Shown here: positions 63,371-64,000 of the stretch, one piece after another | Numbering within the stretch: position 1 is the stretch's first letter | Layout: every line of letters begins with the position of its first letter | Assembly (NCBI GenBank): GCA_050300615.1 | Contig: JBNKYB010000082.1 | Coordinates: 1 to 64,000, forward strand | Origin: Yeosuana sp050300615 | GTDB taxonomy: Bacteria; Bacteroidota; Bacteroidia; Flavobacteriales; Flavobacteriaceae | Direction: 5' to 3' | DNA length: 64,000 nt | The notes under the pieces: generated by a model | Database searches by the model: none | Seen by the model: the letters and a program-made list of their open reading frames with translations, nothing else | Told to the model about the DNA's origin: nothing | Program-made: the position numbers and the translations under genes

Positions 63371-63402
63371 AAAAAGACTCGTTTTGCAACGAGCCTTTGT
63401 CT
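63371..63402. terminator. Bidirectional terminator between porP-like and VWA genes
   Basis: CTCGTT / AACGAG with a TTGC loop forms a short stem. On the minus strand it is followed by seven T, and on the plus strand by a broken T-rich stretch. It lies between two convergent genes. Confidence 0.75.
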
Positions 63403-63405
63403 TTC

Positions 63406-64000
63406 TTAATCCCAAGTGTAGTGTTTCTTTTTAGCTTGTTCTTTAATAGCTTTGGTCATGGCATTTTCTAAACCATTTGTATTTTTTTTGTTTTTTGAGA
63501 TATAGTCTTTTCGTTTTAAATTAAGTGTCTGAATTTGTTTTTGAATCGCATCGCGTTCATTTCGCTTTTTAGTTACGTAAGCTTTAATGTCTTGTTTAGA
63601 CTTTCCTTTTAGAATTTCAGGTAAAGCATCATCTTTCAAGTTTTCAATCGTAACTTCATTCAATTCAACAGCATCCACTAAATCCCAACTCTCATTTTTA
63701 TATAAATAGGAACTTTTGCTAACGGTTCTACTAACCGCATTTGCTTTACTATATGAGCCGGCATTACTATCTTGTTCTGCTTGCAAGGCGATTTTTTCTT
63801 TTCCTTTATCTCCATAAATGATATAGGTTTTATTCAATTTTTGATTTAATATTAAGATATCATCATCATAAGGGGTTGCAATATGAACAGTAGATTGATT
63901 TTGATTTATAGCCATATAATCACCCTTTGTTAAATCGGCACCATCTTTCCAATAGGTCGATATACCTTGATTAAAATCGCCACAAAAAATGGTATTTACA
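63406..64000 (-). CDS. VWA-domain-containing protein, C-terminal part only
   Basis: The frame is open to the window edge, and 28 codons of coding precede the first ATG at 63915, so the true start lies beyond 64000. The visible 197 or so residues begin with VNTIFCGDFNQGISTYWKDG, the last strand and helix of a von Willebrand A domain as found in secreted flavobacterial VWA proteins, then ADLTKGDYMAINQ and a Lys/Asn-rich tail (KRNERDAIQKQIQTLNLKRKDY). The tail has no type A T9SS domain. The MIDAS metal site would be in the missing part. Function unknown. Confidence 0.8.
   Translation of the reverse strand, partial: VNTIFCGDFNQGISTYWKDGADLTKGDYMAINQNQSTVHIATPYDDDILILNQKLNKTYIIYGDKGKEKIALQAEQDSNAGSYSKANAVSRTVSKSSYLYKNESWDLVDAVELNEVTIENLKDDALPEILKGKSKQDIKAYVTKKRNERDAIQKQIQTLNLKRKDYISKNKKNTNGLENAMTKAIKEQAKKKHYTWD

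Noticed and set aside
63406..63915. A complete 169-residue gene starting at 63915
   Set aside because: Coding continues in frame for 28 codons to the window edge and reads as the end of a VWA domain, so the ATG is internal.

Overview
This is an AT-rich chromosomal segment from a member of the Bacteroidota, almost certainly a flavobacterium (Flavobacteriaceae or close kin). The evidence is type IX secretion and gliding genes (SprA, a RemB-like protein, two PorP/SprF proteins, a large adhesin with a type B T9SS C-terminal domain), alternative complex III followed by cox genes, TAnnTTTG-type promoters, and TTG/GTG starts at several genes. No tRNA, rRNA, CRISPR array, insertion sequence or phage gene is visible. 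No stretch longer than 300 bases lacks a gene; the longest gap (6326-6588, 263 bases) holds a terminator and presumably the promoter of the adhesin operon.

Layout. 1-6325: end of an alternative complex III operon (ActC fragment, ActD, ActE, ActF) running into cytochrome c oxidase subunits II and I. 6589-14192: a cell-surface cluster of a 1571-residue repetitive adhesin, a PorP/SprF protein and an OmpA/PD40 protein. 14193-14968: a small accessory patch with a REP-like palindrome, a terminator, a lone GNAT acetyltransferase gene and a structured attC-like element of about 110 bases, just before ruvB. 14969-18919: ruvB, an M1-family peptidase and queG. 18934-26914: a sugar-uptake locus, probably for sucrose, with a LacI regulator, twin palindromic operators, a TonB-dependent receptor, an MFS permease, a PfkB sugar kinase and a GH13 phosphorylase. 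27064-42028: malic enzyme, then ruvA, sprA, gcvH, a VanZ-like gene, two tonB genes and a remB-like gene. 42034-48362: a metallo-hydrolase, then heme O synthase, two subunit III genes, subunit IV, and SCO-type assembly genes. 48496-55723: a MacB-type tripartite efflux system with two adaptors. 55735-64000: tsaB, a MutS-like ATPase, an MscS channel, a DUF1304 protein, a DUF255 lipoprotein, an NFU Fe-S carrier, a second PorP/SprF gene and the C-terminal end of a VWA-domain protein.

How the genes work together. Quinol electrons pass through alternative complex III to the aa3-type oxidase; its remaining subunits and its heme and copper maturation factors lie about 37 kb away. SprA forms the outer-membrane conduit of the type IX system that would export the adhesin, while PorP/SprF proteins help place such proteins on the surface. 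The sugar locus forms a path from outer membrane to cytoplasm ending in phosphorolysis and fructose phosphorylation. The most unusual items are the attC-like element beside the lone acetyltransferase, the second PorP gene whose ATG is out of frame with its signal peptide, a 179-residue near-perfect duplication in the adhesin, a cysteine-less SCO-like protein, and a TonB-type domain repeated in three consecutive genes.
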